Assembly (NCBI GenBank): GCA_005239165.1 | Contig: RAPG01000012.1 | Coordinates: 62,001-126,000 of the forward strand | Length of the DNA: 64,000 bases | Direction: 5' to 3' | Source: Allopusillimonas ginsengisoli | Lineage (GTDB): Bacteria > Pseudomonadota > Gammaproteobacteria > Burkholderiales > Burkholderiaceae_B | In this document: piece after piece, positions 25,588 to 35,383 of the stretch | Layout of the letters: the number at the start of each line of letters is the position of its first letter | How positions within the stretch are numbered: the stretch's first letter is position 1 | Program-made: the position numbers and the translations under genes | The notes under the pieces: generated by a model | Told to the model about the DNA's origin: nothing | The model's database searches: none | The model's input: only the letters and a program-made list of their open reading frames with translations

Positions 25588-25618
25588 GTGGGCTGGGGCG
25601 TACAGCCCACTTTTTTTT
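25588..25618 (+). terminator. Intrinsic terminator or attenuator directly before rimP
   Basis: GTGGGCT and AGCCCAC form a 7-bp GC-rich stem with a 9-base loop, followed at once by eight T residues. The run ends only 7 bases before the rimP ATG, so the hairpin also covers the expected ribosome-binding site. It may terminate upstream transcription, or act as an attenuator of the rimP-nusA-infB operon. Confidence 0.75.
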
Positions 25619-25625
25619 GGATTTT

Positions 25626-26114
25626 ATGGCAGATTTATTTGCTTTGACACAAGAGGCGCTGGCCAGCATCGATATCGAGCTGGTCGACGTCGAGCGCGCG
25701 CCCCTGGGGCTGCTGCGCGTGACAATTGATCGCCCCGAGGGCGTGCGCATAGAAGACTGCGAGCTGGTCTCCCGGCAGTTGTCGCGTGTGTTCGAGGTGG
25801 AAAACATCGATTACCAGCGTCTTGAGGTTGGCTCGCCGGGTACTGACCGGCCCCTGAATCGTCTGGCAGACTTTTTCCGGTTTGACGGCGAACGTGTCGA
25901 AGTCAAGCTGCGTGAGGCCATTGATAACCGCAAGGTGTTTGCAGGCATATTGCGCGCCCCCGAAGGGCAGGATGCCGATGCCCCGGTGTCTCCCGAATTC
26001 GGGCTCGAACTCGACGCACAGTCAGGCCAAGAAAGTGTGCTTAATTTCACTTTCGAAGATGTCGATCGTGCCAAACTGAATCCCATTCTTGATTTCAAGG
26101 GTAAGAAGCGATGA
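25626..26114 (+). CDS. rimP: Ribosome maturation factor RimP
   Basis: RimP assists maturation of the 30S subunit. The 162-residue protein has the N-terminal alpha/beta domain (LVDVERAPLGLLRVTIDRPEG, residues about 19-39 in part) and the Sm-like C-terminal domain with the VGSPGTDRPL motif. The ATG at 25626 was chosen; a TTG at 25617 is in frame but lies inside the terminator T tract. The Shine-Dalgarno is weak (TTGGA). The stop overlaps the nusA ATG by four bases. Confidence 0.94.
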   Translation: MADLFALTQEALASIDIELVDVERAPLGLLRVTIDRPEGVRIEDCELVSRQLSRVFEVENIDYQRLEVGSPGTDRPLNRLADFFRFDGERVEVKLREAIDNRKVFAGILRAPEGQDADAPVSPEFGLELDAQSGQESVLNFTFEDVDRAKLNPILDFKGKKR

Positions 26115-27595
26115 GTCGCGAAATTCTTTTACTGGTTGACGCCTTAGCGCGTGAAAAAAACGTGGAGCCCGAAGTTGTTTTCGGCGCGCTTGAGAGCGCC
26201 CTCGCTTCTGCAATGAAAAAGCGCTTCACGGATGACGCCGATATACGGGTGACTATTGACCGCGCGACGGGCGAGCATGAAGGCTATCGCCGCTGGCTTG
26301 TGGTTCCTGACGAAGACGGTCTGCAAGAGCCCGACCGCCAGGAGATGTTTTCTGACGCCCAGGAAATCGTGCCCGGCATTGAGGCTGGCGAGTACATCGA
26401 AGAGTCGCTCGAGCCTGAAGAGTTCGGTCGTATAGGTGCCCAGGCCGCCAAACAAGCCATTTTGCAAAGAATTCGCGATGCGGAGCGCGAGCAGGTGCTT
26501 AACGACTTTCTCGAGCGTGGCGAAAACATCATTTCCGGCAGCGTCAAGCGCATGGACAAAGGTGACGCCATTATCGAAACCGGAAAAATCGAAGCCCGGT
26601 TGCCCCGCAGCGAGATGATTCCCAAAGAAAACATCCGTATAGGCGACCGTATTCGTGCCTGGGTACTCAAGGTTGACCACGCCGCGCGCGGCCAGCAAGT
26701 TATCCTGTCGCGTACGGCGCCCGAGTTCATTCGTCAGCTCTTCGAAAACGAAGTGCCCGAAATGGAGCAGGGTCTGCTCGAAATCAAGGCGGCAGCCCGC
26801 GATCCCGGCGTACGCGCCAAGATTGCCGTGGTGGCCTATGACAAGCGCATCGATCCTATTGGTACTTGCGTAGGCATGCGCGGTTCACGCGTCACAGCGG
26901 TGCGCAACGAGCTTGGTGGCGAACAGGTCGATATCGTGCTGTGGGCAGATGACCCCGCCGAATTCGTCATCGGTGCACTCGCACCGGCCAACGTAGAATC
27001 CATCGTCGTCGACGAAGATAAGCACGCCATGGATGTCGTGGTCGACGCTGAAAACCTGCCCAAGGCCATTGGTGCCCGCGGGCAAAACGTGCGCCTGGCC
27101 TCAGAGCTTACCGGTTGGCAGATCAATATCATGACGCCCGAAGAAAGCCAGACTCGCCAGGACGAAGAACGCACGGTATTACGTCAAACCTTTATTAGCA
27201 GGCTGGATGTCGATGAAGAGGTCGCCGATATACTTATCGACGAAGGCTTCACCGGGCTTGAAGAAATCGCCTACGTGCCGCTCCAGGAGCTGCTCGAGAT
27301 CGAAGCCTTCGACGAAGACACGATCAACGAGCTGCGTACCCGGGCGCGCAACGCCCTGCTTACCGAGGCCATTGCCCAGGAAGAGCGGGTGCAGACCGTC
27401 GCCAAAGATTTGCGCGAGGTTGAGGGCCTGACGCCAGAATTCATTGCGAAGCTGGCCGAAAATGAGGTCCTTACCCTTGATGATTTGGCCGAACTGGCCG
27501 CTGATGAGCTGGTCGAAATGATCGGTGTCTCAGAAGAAGAAGCTGGTCAGATCATCATTCGCGCCCGTGCCCATTGGTTTGACGACGAGGCCTGA
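26111..27595 (+). CDS. nusA: Transcription termination/antitermination factor NusA
   Basis: NusA binds RNA polymerase and controls pausing, termination and antitermination. Domains in order are the N-terminal RNAP-binding domain (residues 1-125), S1 (about 135-200, GSVKRMDKGDAIIE), two KH domains (about 230-345, including GMRGSRVTAVRNELGGE and GARGQNVRLASELTG), and two acidic helix-hairpin repeats at the C-terminus (DEGFTGLEEIAYV and AENEVLTLDDLAELA). The 494-residue length matches the proteobacterial form. It is coupled to rimP and followed by infB. Confidence 0.97.
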   Translation: MSREILLLVDALAREKNVEPEVVFGALESALASAMKKRFTDDADIRVTIDRATGEHEGYRRWLVVPDEDGLQEPDRQEMFSDAQEIVPGIEAGEYIEESLEPEEFGRIGAQAAKQAILQRIRDAEREQVLNDFLERGENIISGSVKRMDKGDAIIETGKIEARLPRSEMIPKENIRIGDRIRAWVLKVDHAARGQQVILSRTAPEFIRQLFENEVPEMEQGLLEIKAAARDPGVRAKIAVVAYDKRIDPIGTCVGMRGSRVTAVRNELGGEQVDIVLWADDPAEFVIGALAPANVESIVVDEDKHAMDVVVDAENLPKAIGARGQNVRLASELTGWQINIMTPEESQTRQDEERTVLRQTFISRLDVDEEVADILIDEGFTGLEEIAYVPLQELLEIEAFDEDTINELRTRARNALLTEAIAQEERVQTVAKDLREVEGLTPEFIAKLAENEVLTLDDLAELAADELVEMIGVSEEEAGQIIIRARAHWFDDEA

Positions 27596-27663
27596 CGCAT
27601 ATGCTTCATATGAGTCAGGATGTGTTTATTGAATAAGAGCTGTAGAAAGCAAGAGAGAGTCGA

Positions 27664-30600
27664 ATGCCGAGTAACACCGTCGCCCAGTTCGCTGATGAAC
27701 TGAAAATGCCCGCCAACGCGCTGCTGGAGCAGCTGCGTGGGGCAGGCATTGAACTGAAGTCGGTCGACGATGTCGTCACCGACGCGGACAAGGCGAAACT
27801 GCTTGAGTCGTTACGCCGTTCCCACGGCGGAAACGAGGGCAAGAAGATTACGCTTACACGCCGCCAAACTTCCGAAATCAGACAAGCTGACGGCTCTGGC
27901 CGTTCGCGCACGATTCAGGTTGAGGTGCGCAAAAAACGCGTGTTCGTCAAACGTGATCCGGCCGAGCTTGCTGCTGAAGCTGCCGCCGATCCGGGCGAAG
28001 AGGCCGCGCAAATAGCCGCGCCTGACTCCTCGCCAGCACCCGACTCTTCCGTTGCAGATTCGGTGACTTCTGTCGCCTCAGCATCCGAGGCGCCGGCAGA
28101 AATTGTTGGCGACGCAACCGAACCGGCACCCCTTGATACAGGTGCCAGCGTGACTGCGTCTGCTGATGTGCAGGCGTCCGAGCCCCCAGCGACCGAAAGC
28201 CAGCCTGAAGTGGCCCAGCCGTCCGAGGCCGCCGCAGCGCCGTCGACCACCGACGCCACCGCAGCCGCCGAGCAGACTCAAGCTGCTGACAAGGCAGAGC
28301 CTGCCGCCAAAACCGACAGTACGTCTGCGGCAAGCACTTCCAGCTCAACAACAGAAGCTGCGACCGAAGCTGCCCCGTCACCAGCCGCCGACGAAAAGCC
28401 TGCTGAGCAGGCCAGCCCGGTTGCTGCAGATGCGGTTGCCGCAGATGCTTCTGACAAAGACGAGAAGCCGGTTTCGCAAGACAAGCCCGCTGCAAAAGAG
28501 CCTGCCAATACTGCCACGCCGGCAGCCGCAAGCCCACGCAAAGGGGCTCGCAAGGCTGCCCCGACGACCAATGCACCCGCCGCCGATCCAGACCGCGAGC
28601 GCGCGCGTCGTGCTGCCGAGGCTGAGGCAGCAGCGTTGCGCGAAATGCTCCATCGCCCCCGTAAGGTGCTCAAGGCCCCCGAACCAGAGGCAGGTAGTAT
28701 TTCAGGCACGCTGCATAAGCCTGCAGGCGCCAAGGGCGCCAAGAAAGACGCCAAAACAACCGACGTCAAAAAAACCATCAAGGCGAACGAGGTTTCCTCG
28801 TCCTGGAACGACAGTGGGCGCAAAAAAGCACCCGCCAAGGCCGACGCCCCTCCAGCAGCACCCAGCCGGGACGGCTGGCGCGCGGGTGCGGGCAAGGCTG
28901 GCAAAGGGGCCAAGGGCAAGGGCGCACGCGGTCGTGGTCGCAATGCACAGGTTGAGCGCAAAGAGGTTCAGCAGGTCGAGTTCATCGCCCGCGAAGTTCA
29001 TGTGCCCGAAACCATTACTGTGGCCGATCTGGCTCACAAAATGGCCGTCAAGGCATCCGAGCTCATCAAGCATCTTATGAAGCTTGGGCAAATGGTTACC
29101 ATCAACCAGGTGCTCGACCAGGAAACGGCCATGATTCTGGTTGAAGAATTAGGCCACACGGCTATCGCCGCCAAGCTTGATGACCCGGAAGCATTCCTCG
29201 ATACCGTCGAAGGCCCCGAGGCCGAAGCGCTGCCCAGAGCACCGGTGGTTACTGTTATGGGTCACGTTGACCACGGTAAAACCTCCTTGCTCGACTACAT
29301 ACGCCGGACCAAGGTGGCTACGGGTGAAGCGGGTGGCATTACCCAGCACATCGGTGCCTACAACGTTAAAACCGAGCGTGGCATGGTTACGTTTCTTGAC
29401 ACCCCCGGTCACGAGGCCTTTACGGCCATGCGCGCACGTGGTGCTCAGGCAACCGATATCGTCATTCTGGTTGTGGCATCCGACGATGGCGTTATGCCGC
29501 AGACCAAAGAGGCTATCCATCATGCCAAGGCAGCTAACGTGCCTATCGTCGTGGCCATTACCAAAATCGACAAGCCCGAGGGCAACCCCGAGCGTGTCAA
29601 GCAAGAGCTGGTTGCAGAAGAGGTCGTGCCCGAAGAGTACGGCGGCGACGTGCCATTCATAGGCGTGTCCGCCAAAACCGGGCAGGGTATTGAAGACCTG
29701 CTCGAAAACGTATTGCTACAGGCCGAAATTCTTGAACTTAAGGCAGCCATCGATGCGCCCGCCAAAGGTATCGTCATCGAGGCCCGTCTCGACAAAGGAC
29801 GTGGCCCGGTCGCAACCGTGCTGGTGCAAAGCGGTACGCTAAATCGTGGCGACGCCTTGCTTGCCGGCGCCAGCTATGGTCGTGTTCGCGCCATGCTCAA
29901 CGAGCAGGGCAAGCCTGTCAACAGTGCGGGTCCGTCCATTCCGGTCGAAATTCAGGGCCTTACCGAGGTGCCAGCGGCCGGAGACGAAGTAATCGTCATG
30001 TCCGATGACCGTAAAGCACGCGAAATCGCGCTGTTCCGTCAGGGCAAGTTCCGTGACGTCAAGCTGGCGCGCCAGCAGGCCGCCAAACTCGAGTCCATGT
30101 TCGACAACCTGGGCGAGGGTCTGCAAACGCTTGCACTTATCGTCAAAACTGATGTGCAGGGCTCACAAGAGGCGCTGGTTAATTCTCTGGTCAAGCTGTC
30201 TAACGAAGAGGTCCGCGTGCAGGTTGTTCATGCTGCCGTTGGTGGTATCTCTGAAAGCGACATCAACCTGGCCATTGCATCCAATGCGGTTGTCATCGGG
30301 TTTAACGTGCGTGCCGAGCTCAGCGCCAGAAAGCTGGCCGAGCATAATGGTGTCGATATTCGTTACTACAACATCATTTACGATGCGGTCGACGAAGTGC
30401 GTAACGCCCTGTCAGGCATGCTGGCACCTGAAAAACGCGAAGAAATCATTGGTACGGCCGAAATCCGCGAGGTCTACAGCGTTTCCCGTATCGGCAACAT
30501 TGCTGGTTGCATGGTTACCGACGGCTTTGTGCGTCGTGACGCGCAACTGCGCCTGTTGCGCAACCACGTTGTGCAATGGACAGGTTCGCTCGATTCGCTG

Positions 30601-30735
30601 CGTCGCTTCAAGGATGACGTCAAAGAGGTCAAGTCTGGCTTCGACTGTGGTATCACCCTTAAAGGCAACAACGACATTCAGGTGGGTGATCAGCTCGAAT
30701 TCTTCGAAATCAAAGAGATCGCCCGGACGCTATAA
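27664..30735 (+). CDS. infB: Translation initiation factor IF-2
   Basis: IF-2 is the GTPase that brings fMet-tRNA to the 30S subunit. The 1023-residue protein has an N-terminal IF2 domain, then a very Ala/Pro/Glu/Thr-rich linker of about 200 residues (roughly 100-320), and a second IF2_N module near 440. The G domain follows, with G1 GHVDHGKT near residue 533, DTPGHEAF and TKIDKPEG. C-terminal domains bind fMet. The ATG at 27664 begins the conserved start (PSNTVAQFADELK). Internal starts giving shorter isoforms, as in E. coli, cannot be excluded. Confidence 0.97.
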   Translation: MPSNTVAQFADELKMPANALLEQLRGAGIELKSVDDVVTDADKAKLLESLRRSHGGNEGKKITLTRRQTSEIRQADGSGRSRTIQVEVRKKRVFVKRDPAELAAEAAADPGEEAAQIAAPDSSPAPDSSVADSVTSVASASEAPAEIVGDATEPAPLDTGASVTASADVQASEPPATESQPEVAQPSEAAAAPSTTDATAAAEQTQAADKAEPAAKTDSTSAASTSSSTTEAATEAAPSPAADEKPAEQASPVAADAVAADASDKDEKPVSQDKPAAKEPANTATPAAASPRKGARKAAPTTNAPAADPDRERARRAAEAEAAALREMLHRPRKVLKAPEPEAGSISGTLHKPAGAKGAKKDAKTTDVKKTIKANEVSSSWNDSGRKKAPAKADAPPAAPSRDGWRAGAGKAGKGAKGKGARGRGRNAQVERKEVQQVEFIAREVHVPETITVADLAHKMAVKASELIKHLMKLGQMVTINQVLDQETAMILVEELGHTAIAAKLDDPEAFLDTVEGPEAEALPRAPVVTVMGHVDHGKTSLLDYIRRTKVATGEAGGITQHIGAYNVKTERGMVTFLDTPGHEAFTAMRARGAQATDIVILVVASDDGVMPQTKEAIHHAKAANVPIVVAITKIDKPEGNPERVKQELVAEEVVPEEYGGDVPFIGVSAKTGQGIEDLLENVLLQAEILELKAAIDAPAKGIVIEARLDKGRGPVATVLVQSGTLNRGDALLAGASYGRVRAMLNEQGKPVNSAGPSIPVEIQGLTEVPAAGDEVIVMSDDRKAREIALFRQGKFRDVKLARQQAAKLESMFDNLGEGLQTLALIVKTDVQGSQEALVNSLVKLSNEEVRVQVVHAAVGGISESDINLAIASNAVVIGFNVRAELSARKLAEHNGVDIRYYNIIYDAVDEVRNALSGMLAPEKREEIIGTAEIREVYSVSRIGNIAGCMVTDGFVRRDAQLRLLRNHVVQWTGSLDSLRRFKDDVKEVKSGFDCGITLKGNNDIQVGDQLEFFEIKEIARTL

Positions 30736-30738
30736 ATT

Positions 30739-31146
30739 ATGGGTAGACATAAATCCAGGCCCACCACGGGCCGCAACACCCGGCTGGCTGACCAGATCCA
30801 GAAGGATCTGGCCATCCTCATCCAGCGCGAGATTGACATCTCGCGCGCCGGGCTTGTCACGCTCACGGGTGTAGACCTTTCAGCCGACTATGCCCATGCC
30901 AAGGTGTATTTCACCGTCATGGGTGCTGAGCCTGAGGCCGCTACGGCTGCACTCACCGAGAAAGCCGGATGGCTTCATTCGCTGCTGTTCAAGCTGCTGC
31001 ATATCCACACGGTTCCTACGCTGCGATTCTTTCACGATGACCAGCTTGCCCGCGGCCTTGCTCTGTCGCAACTGATCGATCGGGCCAACCGCCCCGACGA
31101 GCCCTTCAAGCCCTCGGTTCCCGAGGACCCCGACGAACAGCCGTAA
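30739..31146 (+). CDS. rbfA: Ribosome-binding factor A
   Basis: RbfA is a cold-shock-type factor that binds immature 30S subunits and aids 16S 5' end processing. The 135-residue protein has the type-II KH-like fold with TRLADQIQKDLAILIQREI and DYAHAKVYFTVMG and the HIHTVPTLRFFHDDQ motif. An acidic Pro-rich tail ends the protein. It lies 3 bases after infB and 33 before truB, in the standard operon order. Confidence 0.95.
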   Translation: MGRHKSRPTTGRNTRLADQIQKDLAILIQREIDISRAGLVTLTGVDLSADYAHAKVYFTVMGAEPEAATAALTEKAGWLHSLLFKLLHIHTVPTLRFFHDDQLARGLALSQLIDRANRPDEPFKPSVPEDPDEQP

Positions 31147-31179
31147 GGGCTGTCGTTTATATCAAGGACGTTTAAAACG

Positions 31180-31935
31180 ATGGCTTCCCGACGCGGGCAG
31201 ATGCTCGATGGTGTCCTGTTGCTGGACAAACCCGTTGGCCTGTCTAGCAACCACGCCTTGCAGCGCGCCAAACGCGCGCTGGATGCGCGCAAAGCAGGAC
31301 ACACTGGCACACTCGATCCCTTTGCGACCGGGCTGCTGGTGTGTTGCCTTGGCCGCGCCACCAAGATTTCCAGCAAAATGCTTGAGGCTGACAAAACCTA
31401 TGTAGCCACGGTGCAACTGGGCGAAGAAACCGACAGCGGTGACCTTACCGGCAACATCGTGGCGACGACGCCACCCGAAGCCATAAACGTTGACCACGAC
31501 ACTTTCGAAGCAGCGCTGGCCGCGTTTCGGGGCGAAATTGAGCAGATTCCGCCCATGTACTCGGCCCTCAAGCGAGACGGCAAACCTTTGTACGAGTACG
31601 CGCGTCAGGGCATAGAGCTCGACCGCGAGCCAAGAAAAATTTCTATTCACCGCCTCGACTTGCTGCGGTTTGAGGGGCTCGAGGCAGACATTCTCGTCGA
31701 GTGCAGCAAGGGCACATACATACGCACGCTCGCCCAGGACATCGGGCGCGCACTGGGTTGTCATGCTCACCTCAAGGCATTGCGACGTACTACGGTAGGG
31801 CCTTTCCGGCTTGATGATGCCGTCGCTCTAGAGGCCCTGCAGGCCATGCCCGACCCCAAAACCGTACTGATACCGCTGGACGCCTTGCCTGCAGGCCTGG
31901 CCCCCGCTTCTACCAAACAAGAGGAAATTTTATGA
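31180..31935 (+). CDS. truB: tRNA pseudouridine-55 synthase TruB
   Basis: TruB forms pseudouridine 55 in the T-loop of tRNAs. GVLLLDKPVGLSSN opens the fold and the catalytic aspartate is Asp46 in GHTGTLDPFATGLL. YSALKRDGKPLYEYAR and the CSKGTYIRTLAQDIG motif are also typical. At 251 residues it lacks a separate C-terminal PUA domain of the longer E. coli type, or has only a short one. The stop overlaps the typA start as ATGA. Confidence 0.95.
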   Translation: MASRRGQMLDGVLLLDKPVGLSSNHALQRAKRALDARKAGHTGTLDPFATGLLVCCLGRATKISSKMLEADKTYVATVQLGEETDSGDLTGNIVATTPPEAINVDHDTFEAALAAFRGEIEQIPPMYSALKRDGKPLYEYARQGIELDREPRKISIHRLDLLRFEGLEADILVECSKGTYIRTLAQDIGRALGCHAHLKALRRTTVGPFRLDDAVALEALQAMPDPKTVLIPLDALPAGLAPASTKQEEIL

Positions 31936-33749
31936 ATCGCGCATTGCGTAATGTGGCCATTATTGCCCACGTCGATCACGGCAAGACTACACTTGTCGAC
32001 CAGTTGCTGCGTCAGTCCGGCACGTTCCGCGACAACCAGCACATCTCTGAACGCGTGATGGATTCGGGCGATATCGAACGTGAGCGCGGTATTACCATTT
32101 TGTCCAAGAATTGTGCAGTTCAGTACGAAGGCACGCACATCAACATTATCGATACCCCGGGCCACGCCGACTTTGGTGGCGAAGTAGAGCGGGTGTTGTC
32201 CATGGTTGACGGCGTTGTGCTGCTGGTCGACGCTGTAGAAGGACCTATGCCGCAGACGCGTTTCGTGACGCGCAAGGCGCTGGCTTTGGGCCTCAAGCCT
32301 ATTGTCGTGGTCAATAAGGTTGACCGTCCGGGCGCACGTCCTGATTTTGTCGTCAACGCTACCTTTGACCTTTTCGACAAGCTGGGTGCAACCGAAGAGC
32401 AGCTTGATTTTCCGGTAATCTATGCCTCCGGTCTGTCAGGTTACGCCGGGTTGACCCAGGATGTTCGCGAAGGCGACATGCGTCCCCTGTTTGATACCAT
32501 TCTCAGCTACGTGCCTCAGCGCGAAGATGATCCCGATGGCCCCCTGCAACTGCAGATTATTTCGCTGGATTACAGCTCATACGTAGGCAAGATCGGCATT
32601 GGCCGTATCAATCGCGGTCGCCTCAGCCCCGGCCAGGACGTCGTTGGGCAGTTTGGCCCTGATGCCAAGCCGTTCAAGGGCCGGGTCAACCAGGTGCTCA
32701 AGTTTAAAGGCCTGGAGCGTGTGCAGGTCGAAGAGGCGTTAGCCGGTGACATTGTTCTTATCAATGGCCTGGAAGACATCGGTATCGGCTGCACACTCAT
32801 GGATCCAGCGAACCCCGAAGCGCTGCCCATGCTACGCATTGATGAGCCCACCTTGTCCATGAACTTCATGGTCAACACCTCGCCCCTGGCAGGGCGCGAG
32901 GGCAAGTTCGTGACCAGTCGCCAGGTGCGAGACCGTCTCGATCGTGAACTGAAATCCAATGTGGCGCTGCGCGTTAAAGACACTGACGACGACAAGGTAT
33001 TTGAAGTCAGCGGACGCGGCGAGCTGCATTTGACTATTCTTATTGAAAACATGCGGCGTGAAGGCTACGAGCTGGCGGTTTCCCGTCCTCGAGTCGTCTT
33101 CAAAGAAGAAAACGGCGTCAAGCTTGAGCCATTCGAGCTGCTCACGGTCGATGTGGAAGACGGGCATCAGGGCGGTGTCATGGAAGAACTCGGCCGTCGC
33201 AAGGGTGACCTGCTCGACATGGCCGCTGATGGCCGTGGCCGCACTCGTCTTGAATACCGTATTCCTGCGCGTGGTCTCATTGGCTTTCAGGGTGAGTTCA
33301 TGACGCTTACCCGCGGTACGGGGCTTATGAGCCACGTTTTTGACGATTATGCGCCAGTACGCGAAGGTGGTCTGGGCGAGCGCCGCAACGGCGTGCTCAT
33401 TAGTCAGGATGACGGCACAGCGGTGGCTTATGCGCTGTGGAAGCTGCAAGAACGCGGGCGTATGTTTGTGTCGCCGCAAGAGCCAGTGTACGAAGGCATG
33501 ATCATCGGCATTCATAGCCGTGAAAATGATTTGGTCGTCAACCCCATTAAAGAAAAGAAGCTGACCAACGTGCGTTCTTCCGGCAAGGATGAACACATCG
33601 ACCTGGTAACACCTATCCAGCTCACGCTGGAGTATGCGGTTGAGTTCATTGCAGATGATGAACTGGTCGAGGTAACGCCCAAGTCTATACGTTTGCGCAA
33701 GCGCTATCTGCAAGAGCATGAGCGTCGTCGCATGTCTCGCGAAGACTAA
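31932..33749 (+). CDS. typA: Ribosome-associated GTPase TypA/BipA
   Basis: TypA/BipA is a translational GTPase of the EF-G family involved in 50S assembly and stress adaptation. The G domain has AHVDHGKTTLVDQLL, the switch-II DTPGHADFGG, and NKVDRPGARP. The C-terminal part includes the TypA-specific SGRGELHLTILIENMRREG and RGLIGFQGEFMTLTRGTG. The 605-residue length fits. It ends the rimP operon and is followed by a bidirectional terminator. Confidence 0.97.
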   Translation: MNRALRNVAIIAHVDHGKTTLVDQLLRQSGTFRDNQHISERVMDSGDIERERGITILSKNCAVQYEGTHINIIDTPGHADFGGEVERVLSMVDGVVLLVDAVEGPMPQTRFVTRKALALGLKPIVVVNKVDRPGARPDFVVNATFDLFDKLGATEEQLDFPVIYASGLSGYAGLTQDVREGDMRPLFDTILSYVPQREDDPDGPLQLQIISLDYSSYVGKIGIGRINRGRLSPGQDVVGQFGPDAKPFKGRVNQVLKFKGLERVQVEEALAGDIVLINGLEDIGIGCTLMDPANPEALPMLRIDEPTLSMNFMVNTSPLAGREGKFVTSRQVRDRLDRELKSNVALRVKDTDDDKVFEVSGRGELHLTILIENMRREGYELAVSRPRVVFKEENGVKLEPFELLTVDVEDGHQGGVMEELGRRKGDLLDMAADGRGRTRLEYRIPARGLIGFQGEFMTLTRGTGLMSHVFDDYAPVREGGLGERRNGVLISQDDGTAVAYALWKLQERGRMFVSPQEPVYEGMIIGIHSRENDLVVNPIKEKKLTNVRSSGKDEHIDLVTPIQLTLEYAVEFIADDELVEVTPKSIRLRKRYLQEHERRRMSRED

Positions 33750-33800
33750 TAGCGTCGAGTCGTAGCAGGGCAGGCTGTTGCAAAACGCCTGTCGTAGAAC

Positions 33801-33891
33801 AAAAAGCCATCCCGTGGCTACTGAGCGGCATCGGAAAGACTGGATTGGTATCTGGCTTTTAGGTGTAGTTCATCACAGGATGGCTTTTTTT
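33801..33891. terminator. Bidirectional long-loop terminator between typA and the Slam gene
   Basis: AAAAAGCCATCCCGTG (33801-33816) and its near-complement ending GGATGGCTTTTTT (to 33890) form a stem of about 15 bp with one mismatch, separated by a loop of roughly 56 bases. T tracts flank it on both strands. It can end both the typA and the convergent iron-uptake transcripts. Confidence 0.65.
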
Positions 33892-33894
33892 ACA

Positions 33895-35331
33895 TCAGAA
33901 ATACTTGTTTGCCTCGATAACTATGCGGCTTTTTTCAAGTGCAAACAACATATCATTGCTACGTACACGTTGATGCGACCATGTCAGCCTGGGCGTTAGC
34001 CCGCTATGGCTGATGCGTTCATGCCATAGTGACAGTGAAACACCGTGCAGCGTATCGCGTCTGCGCATGCCCTGGCTGAACAAGGTCGGCCCGTCATATT
34101 TACGGATACTGGTGTTTGCCGTAACACGCGTACCCATGCCAGAAGACCAGTTTTTTCCCCAGAGTGCCCGTAGGCTGGCCTGACGGAAGCTGTCGCTGCT
34201 GTCTCGAGTGCCTGTTTCAGCATATAGCTCGTGGCCAATCTGCCAGTATTGGCCGGCGCCTTGTTGGTACGCAAATGACAGTCCAGCCAAAATACTGGAA
34301 TGATCAAGGTGCTGGCGCGTGCGGTGTCGCTTATGGCCATACTCAATGATTGCACGCGTCTGCCATTGAGATGGCCATGCCTTATGCCATTGCATTTGCG
34401 CGCCCAGGGTTTGCGAGTACGCGTGGCCCCCTACACGACGATGCTGTATGAAAGGGCTGAGGCTTACCGATTTGCCCAGTCTGGCCAGGCCAACGCCAGG
34501 AGCGAGCCGGGTGGTGAAGTCGCTATAACCTGAATGGCGGGCATATTGCCTGCCTTGAGTAGTAACATCTAGTGCGTAAAACGCACCATAGGGCAACCGC
34601 CATTTTTTTTCGAGTGCTATCTGGTAACCCAGGCCCCGATCACGCAGTGGTGCGTCGAAGGTCCAGTTGCCTGCCTGCCGGACTGCAGGTGCGTTGTTGA
34701 TATTGTCTTCATTTAAAAATTGCACCCCGGCGTGAACCTGCCACTGCTCACGCTCTCGCAAGCGCTGGAGCAGGCGGGCGTGCCGCTCCTGCAGGCCGTT
34801 TTCCAATTCGGCCTTTTGCAGAAGATCCAGTTGTTCTGCTGCCGCCTTTTGTTGGTAATTGTCTGCAAGGGTCTCGGCAAGCTGCATGCGTACACCGTGC
34901 GCGTCGGGCACCTGAGCCAAAAGTTGGGTGTAATGCTGCACAGCAGTAGTGTGACGACCTTGCAGGCGAGCCTGAATAGCTCTCGCGTAGTCAAGTAAAA
35001 CAGGATCAGGGCTGGCCGATTTCTCATACACGGGCAATAGCACCACGATACCAGCCGTGTTATCTGAGCGCATGGCAGACACCATGGCGCGACGCAACAG
35101 GTCTGGGTTGGCCAGCAGCATCGCCTCATCTACCTCTAGCGGAGGGGTATCGACGCTGCGTGTAAACCTGATAGGGGCATCGCGTTCGAATTGGTATATG
35201 GAGCTTGTTGGCGGTGATTCCTCTGGCCAGGCGATGGCCGGCATAGGTAGCAGTTTTTCGTTGGCGCGGGCGTGCGTCGTTACTATCAACAGGCATGCTA
35301 TGCCCGCAAACTGAATAGCACGGTTTTTCAT
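33895..35331 (-). CDS. Slam-type surface lipoprotein assembly modifier (DUF560)
   Basis: Slam proteins are outer-membrane beta-barrels that move specific surface lipoproteins, such as TbpB, to the cell exterior. The 478-residue precursor has a signal peptide (AIQFAGIACLLIVTTHARA), an N-terminal helical TPR-like region (about residues 90-190, with LDYARAIQARLQGRHTTAVQ), and a C-terminal barrel of alternating aromatic strands ending in phenylalanine (VIEANKYF). QVHAGVQFLNEDNINNAP is a Slam-like junction. The ATG at 35331 was chosen at the signal peptide; the frame is open to 35454. It lies 52 bases after the TonB receptor, as third gene of the operon. Its probable client is the bilobed lipoprotein encoded at 38004-39722. 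Confidence 0.85.
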   Translation of the reverse strand: MKNRAIQFAGIACLLIVTTHARANEKLLPMPAIAWPEESPPTSSIYQFERDAPIRFTRSVDTPPLEVDEAMLLANPDLLRRAMVSAMRSDNTAGIVVLLPVYEKSASPDPVLLDYARAIQARLQGRHTTAVQHYTQLLAQVPDAHGVRMQLAETLADNYQQKAAAEQLDLLQKAELENGLQERHARLLQRLREREQWQVHAGVQFLNEDNINNAPAVRQAGNWTFDAPLRDRGLGYQIALEKKWRLPYGAFYALDVTTQGRQYARHSGYSDFTTRLAPGVGLARLGKSVSLSPFIQHRRVGGHAYSQTLGAQMQWHKAWPSQWQTRAIIEYGHKRHRTRQHLDHSSILAGLSFAYQQGAGQYWQIGHELYAETGTRDSSDSFRQASLRALWGKNWSSGMGTRVTANTSIRKYDGPTLFSQGMRRRDTLHGVSLSLWHERISHSGLTPRLTWSHQRVRSNDMLFALEKSRIVIEANKYF

Positions 35332-35383
35332 GTACGGTGGGCAGAGCAGGATGTCACTGCGTGTTGGTTGCGCAACCCGCCCA

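Noticed and set aside
25438..25647. Leader peptide open frame before rimP
   Set aside because: It overlaps the terminator-like hairpin and rimP in another frame, and has no ribosome-binding site or regulatory codon run.
28166..29080. A 304-residue open frame within infB
   Set aside because: It is an alternative frame of the Ala/Pro-rich IF-2 linker, and the product is Pro/Arg low complexity.
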